DNA from: Capitulum mitella
Taxonomy: Eukaryota > Arthropoda > Thecostraca > Pollicipedomorpha > Pollicipedidae
Assembly: GCA_030062745.1 (NCBI GenBank)
Contig: CP099839.1
Coordinates: 1,431,001 to 1,495,000 of the forward strand
Direction of reading: 5' to 3'
Length of the DNA: 64,000 nt
Both the position numbers and the translations under genes were made by a program. A model generated the notes under the pieces. It was given only the letters and a program-made list of their open reading frames with translations. It made no database searches and was not told the origin of the DNA. The stretch's first letter is position 1, and every line of letters begins with the position of its first letter. Shown piece by piece: positions 59,461 through 64,000 of this stretch.

Positions 59461-61250
59461 GGGAGGCCGTGATGACTCGGTCTGCAGGTCAGAACCAGCC
59501 TTATCCGGGATCTGCCCTTTTTACCCGTAGGACAGATGACGACTTTGCGGCTGCAGACAAGGTGACCACCGAGCGCGTGTTTTGCAGTTCTGGACGCACT
59601 CCACCGTTTGCGGTTGCCAGCGGATCGTAATGCGGTCGCCGAACGTAAACTCTGGCCCGAATCCTCTCCAAATATTGCGAGCTCGCTCCAGAGCCCTGGA
59701 GGCTGACTCACCGCGCCGTGACCTCAGCCCGGCGCCTCGTCCGTTCCCGGACGGCCGGTATCGGGCGCCGATCGTCGGCCGTGTCCGCCCGGCTAATCAC
59801 CAGACAATTGCCGCTCCGGGAAAGTTTACGACGGCGAGTGAGATTGAAAACGGGCGCCACCGTTCGAAGACGCTCCATCGGTTACGTCATTCAATCAGCG
59901 GCCGAATTATCGTCCGTCGGTCGTGTCCGTGGGTGGTTCGACAGCGTCTGGGCACGACCTCCGCGCCGCGTCCATCTGCGGCCGTCCGGTCGGTCACGGA
60001 CGGTGTCCCGGCTGACCGGCCGCGCCGTAACGGCCGTTTTCTCTCGTCTGCGCCGGAGCGGCGGCGTCGCCGCCGCCGACTCCAGACGGCCCGGCCGTTG
60101 CACGGCGACGCTGACGTCACTCGCGTCTCCCGCGACAATCAGTTGACGGCGCCGGCCGGCTGCGAGGGCCGGGGGCGGCGGCGGAGGCCGCGGCGCCGGC
60201 GCGCCGCTCTGCACCGTCATTGGAGAGTGGAGGCGGCCCCCGGCGCCGGACCGGAGCAGCCCGGACCCCACTTCGAGAGCGGGCGATGTTTGTCCGGCAC
60301 GGCGGGGTCCCTTCCGTCGGCGCTCCGTGTGGCCTCATTAGCGGCTCGGCGCCCGCCTGCGATCAGCTGCTCCGGACAGTGGCAGTGAAGCTGGGAGAAA
60401 GCAGAACCCGCTACCGAACTGAGACGTCAGGCCGTCTTCTGCCGCCTGAGCGACTGGATGATGGCTGCACGAGGCTTATACCCACCCTACGCCGTAATGC
60501 AAGTGCAGGTAAATAAAACTTAAATGGAGGGAACGTGCCAGAAAAGTCGCAGCACCTTCTTATGCTGAATAATATTGGATGCCACGAGGTCACGGTTTAA
60601 TGGGACACAGTCCTTGAGAAATGTGGGTCAGAGAAGGGTGCATGCATGGCTCAAAGAATAATAACAGGATGAGTTTGCATAGCCAATGGTGACTCATTTT
60701 ATAGTCGATTACCCAGTGCTTAATAGTTTAAGCCACATAAACCGAGTCTGCATGTTCATGTGACCAAACAACAAAGCCTACTTCCATTCGTTCTCTCTCG
60801 TGTAGGAGCGTTTCTAAGTCGGTGGGACCAGAGCCATTCTAAAGCCACTTCGTTCCATGTATCACACCATGGCAAATGCTATTTGCTTTCAAAGCTGGTA
60901 GAGCTGCCGCCTCATACGCATGTTCTATGGGCTTCTACATTCATGTTTGTTCTAGAACTTAAGTTGTGTTTTCAACACATGGGTCAACTGACAGATGGAT
61001 CTGAAAGGACATGTATGGGTATTTACAAATGCAAGCTAAAGCAGCTTTCCCGTTCGAATGACTCAGTGAGCAATATACCACAGTGGGCAATATACACAGC
61101 TTAAACACAATAGCCATATTCTGTTTATCGCAAAGTGCCTGCGGACCAAGTCCTTGCAAATGCTGAGAGTGTAGTCGCCTAGTTTTCTTCCCACGGCATC
61201 CCGACTGCGCCAAGCGACAGTCCCTCAGTTTCATCTAAATCAAGAACAAT
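59461..61250. other. No supported gene; CpG-rich 59.7-60.4 kb
   Basis: A 268-codon plus frame (59582-60388) overlaps open frames on the other strand and shows no domain. A minus-strand donor-like GTGAGTCAG at 59711 is unpaired. Bases 60500-61200 are AT-rich. Confidence 0.45.
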
Positions 61251-62671
61251 ATACATCGTGTCCGCCCCGGCCAGTGTGCCGGCGCCGGCAGGTGTGAACA
61301 CGGGACGCCCAGGTCCCGGTGACGTCAGCCCGGCCCGGCTGACGTCATGAGCGGACGCGGCGTCGCCGGTCACGTGCGGCCGGCGTCCGGCGCGCCCGTG
61401 GGCGGAGTCGTGTTTGTCGTGCCGTGTTTGAGCGCGAGGGACGTGACGAGGCAACGGCCAGCGGCGTGGCGGGAGAAGCGGCCCACGGCGACACACGGGG
61501 GGGGGGAGAACTCGCGGCAGCCAGTGGAGGGGATCACGGCGGCCCACGGAGTCGTGAGGGTACACGGGGAAGCGCCCACGGCGTCCGACAGGAGCGGAGG
61601 GGGAGGAAAAACCAAGGCAGGCGCAGTGGGCCCGCGGGCGAGACAAATCACGGGTATACGCGGAGGTGCCGTGGTGACGTGAGCTCGAACGTGACCCCTG
61701 AGCTCGCACTACCACGGTCAGTGGGCGGAGCTGGACGCCCACCGAGACGAAGCGCAACGAAGCAGCGGAGTCCCTCGAGCTTCCCAGCGAGCTGCCGGTA
61801 CCCAGAGCACGTCGTTCCTAAATCGCCCCAGACGCGGAGCAGGGAGGAGACCTCCCATCCGAATCCTACCAGCCGTTCGGCCGGCCAGACCCGCCATCTG
61901 ACGGCCTGCCGGTGTCGGGTGGCCGGCCGCCGCCGCCCTGAACGATCGCGCCGTAAACCAGCCCGCCTCTGACGCTGTTGCCGGCGCTCCAGCCACCTGG
62001 AGGGTCGTCCGTCTGCCGGCAGCGCTGCCGCCGCCCAGCGCCAGGTGTGCCGGCCGGCCGCGGCGCCGCGGTGCACGATATTAATATCGCCGAGACTCGG
62101 CGCGGCGATAAATATCGATCGAGGACAAACAGACGGCCGGCGCCGCGGCCGCAGATTCCGCGCACACAGAGCGCCGGTCGATCGGCGGCTGGGTTCGGCC
62201 GTATCGCGGCATCCCGCCCGCAGGCGGTGGTTACGCAGCAAACAGACAATGCCGCCGACCGGGTCCAGTCGAATCAAATAAAGGGCGTGCAAATAGGAGC
62301 GGAATCGAAAATGGGGTATGCAAATGAGGACATGCAAGCGCTAAAGCCGCGCTAGAGGAGTCACAGATCGAACTCCTGCGTGCACCGGTTGGGTAGAACT
62401 CGTGCTGCGGAAATGGGCAAGTACACACAACCGCTACAGCTCCGCCCTCGACGTCCACAGCGGTGGGGATCACCGCTCGATCCCCGGGCCTGGCCGGGCC
62501 AGGCACGGGGGCAGGTACGGCGGCGGGCCCCAGTGCCGGTCCGGGGCGGCCTCGACTGAGGGCCGTGACCGTACCTGAGTCATTCTGGTCCTGGCGTGAC
62601 CCGGGCCGGCTGGACGGCAGCGGCGGCTTGGCCGCCGAGAACGGGAGCCCGGCCGGCATCTCGGGATCCAG
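61251..62671. other. CpG-rich block with nested palindromes, no supported gene
   Basis: At 62076-62089, CGATATTAATATCG is a perfect 14-bp palindrome. It overlaps at base 62089 with GCCGAG-A-CTCGGC (62089-62101) and is followed by CGATAAATATCG (62106-62117). Two TGACGTCA sites are at 61320 and 61340. Frames are open on both strands. Confidence 0.5.
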
Positions 62672-62850
62672 CAGCGGTCCACGAGCTCAGCTCAAATTCA
62701 GGCAGCGGTCCTCGAAAGCTCAGCTCAAAATCCAGCAGCGAGTTCGAGCGGGCTCAGTTTCGACTCAGGCAGCGGTCCTCAAGAGCTCAGCGCCGACTCC
62801 GGCAGTGGTCCGCGAGCTCAGCTCAGCTCACACTCTGGTCCGCGAGTCAG
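62672..62850. repeat. Degenerate 33-bp tandem repeat, about 5 copies
   Basis: Units follow CAGCGGTCCTCGAAAGCTCA then GCTCAAAATCCAG, 31-34 bases long. The consensus is unlike the 33-bp unit at 59.1 kb, so the shared length is probably coincidence. Plus-strand frames across it are Ser/Gln/Arg-rich because of the repeat. Confidence 0.8.
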
Positions 62851-63280
62851 CGCAGATCGTGCGACTCACTCGGGTCCAGCTCCGGCCGCGCGCCACAGTC
62901 GATGTCACCCCCCGGCGTGTCCACTCCGCCGGGAGCCACTCCGGCGCTCGGAACACGCAGCCACGCACTGGGAGACCTCGACGCAGCAGGTCGGACGGGC
63001 CACTAGCACCAGGCGAGAGCCGCGCGGCCGCTTCCCGGCGCCGGTCGGCCATGAATGAGGAGCCGGACGGAGCGGAGCGGGCCGGCGCTGAGCGGGCGGC
63101 GCGCGCGCCGCCGGGCCGCTGGCCACGACCAGACGGGTCGGCCGACACCTGACCGCTCACTGCGGTCACGGGGCTCAGAGAGCTCTCCTTTTTCTGCAGT
63201 CACCCTGCCCTCCCTTCGTCCCCGTCGGTCCAAATAGCGAACTTCTCTCATCTCTCTATCGCTCTGCAGCTGACAGTCCA
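62851..63280. other. CpG-rich block, no supported gene
   Basis: A minus-strand donor-like CCGCA|GTGAGCGG is at about 63151, with 32 open bases upstream of it, but the acceptor lacks a pyrimidine tract. Nothing else is supported. Confidence 0.4.
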
Positions 63281-63281
63281 G

Positions 63282-63322
<41 letters not shown>

Positions 63323-63345
63323 TCCTCTCTTTCTCTCTCTCTCTG
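63281..63345. repeat. (CT)n microsatellite
   Basis: CT dinucleotides with occasional TTT interruptions run for about 65 bases, followed by GATATTTATTGATATCG. Confidence 0.95.
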
Positions 63346-64000
63346 ATATTTATTGATATCGTTTCATCTAATTCTATCTTAACTTTTCATCATCCTTTTC
63401 TTTACTATGCACCCGCTGTTTTGCATTCGCTAACGGCCCACATGTGTCCCTGGTTTTCCATCCTGTCTTTGTTTAATCCTTTTGTGTTACTTCACACAAT
63501 GGCGTCGTTTAAATCAGCACATGTCCTTATGCGTCTTATTCTTGAAAGGAAAATTTGAATGGACCATTCAGGAAAGAACAGCCATCTTGCTTCCGCAAGA
63601 TATCCGATAAGAAGTTTGAAGGCTAAAATTTCGCTAACCAAATTTACCCACAGAGGATCACGGTAACCATGTCGTCTCGCCGCAGATGCCAAAACAAAAC
63701 CCCAGGCTTATCATTCGATCCTCCAAGCGTAGATTCATGATCCCGGAAATGGCGGCCATAACGTTTTACCCTCCAACGCTTTGAGCCCATGTGCCATGAT
63801 TTGATCAAGCTGGGGTTTACACGTATGTCCACGAGCAAATACGGATATGCCAATGCACACACGCTTTTCACAAACTGCAACCAAAAACTAACGTTTTTTC
63901 AAACAGACTTAAAATGGGCACGCGGGTCAAAAGGCAAATGTTCAAGTATTTCGCCCAGTGATTCCTGTACTACGTCGATTTGAACTGTGTAGTCTCAGAT
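63346..64000. other. AT-rich, no supported gene
   Basis: Only short frames on either strand, with no recognisable protein, RNA or repeat. Confidence 0.5.

Noticed and set aside
18800..62325. Octamer ATGCAAAT at 18800, 49076 and 62318
   Set aside because: About two are expected by chance in 64 kb, so three is not informative.

Overview
This window is nuclear DNA from an animal. There are no long intact genes and no prokaryote-style operons. The long open frames are mostly by-products of GC-rich composition and shift between frames and strands. What reads as coding is a set of short exons (about 40-170 bases) with GT-AG borders and many G/C third positions. The base composition is a mosaic. 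CpG-rich blocks, full of CCGG and GGCCGGCC, alternate every 1-2 kb with AT-rich stretches that contain microsatellites and minisatellites. This suggests an invertebrate with a fairly large, repeat-rich genome. A RING-first protein like the one at the left edge is familiar from arthropods, but the phylum cannot be fixed from this window.

Left end (about 0.45-9.93 kb, minus strand): parts of one multi-exon gene. A 168-base exon at 6810-6977 encodes a complete C3HC4 RING finger and is the best-supported feature here. Exon 1768-1907 is phase-compatible with it. Exon 452-580 is also convincing, but needs at least one more exon in between. A possible first coding exon lies at 9884-9926 and is also phase-compatible. 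The gene continues past base 1. A RING-first scaffold of the Rolling pebbles/TANC kind is one possible family, but this is a guess from memory and not shown by the sequence.

Middle (10-57 kb): mostly non-coding as far as I can read. It holds a 29-bp minisatellite (13.2-13.8 kb), a three-copy local duplication with a palindrome (17.95-18.29 kb), a 20-bp minisatellite (24.2-24.4 kb), a tentative pair of plus-strand exons (29.2-29.9 kb), a second 29-bp array (34.9-35.1 kb), a 334-bp element with perfect 17-bp terminal inverted repeats (38.8-39.1 kb), an AT-rich block with clustered TGACCT half-sites (43.5-44.7 kb), CT-rich tracts, and an inverted duplication around a (TA)n tract (56.5-56.85 kb).

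Right end (58-64 kb): CpG-rich blocks with two 33-bp minisatellites (59.1-59.46 and 62.67-62.85 kb). The palindrome TGACGTCA occurs at least eleven times in the window, where about one is expected by chance.

I saw no rRNA, tRNA, CRISPR array, complete transposase or reverse transcriptase.
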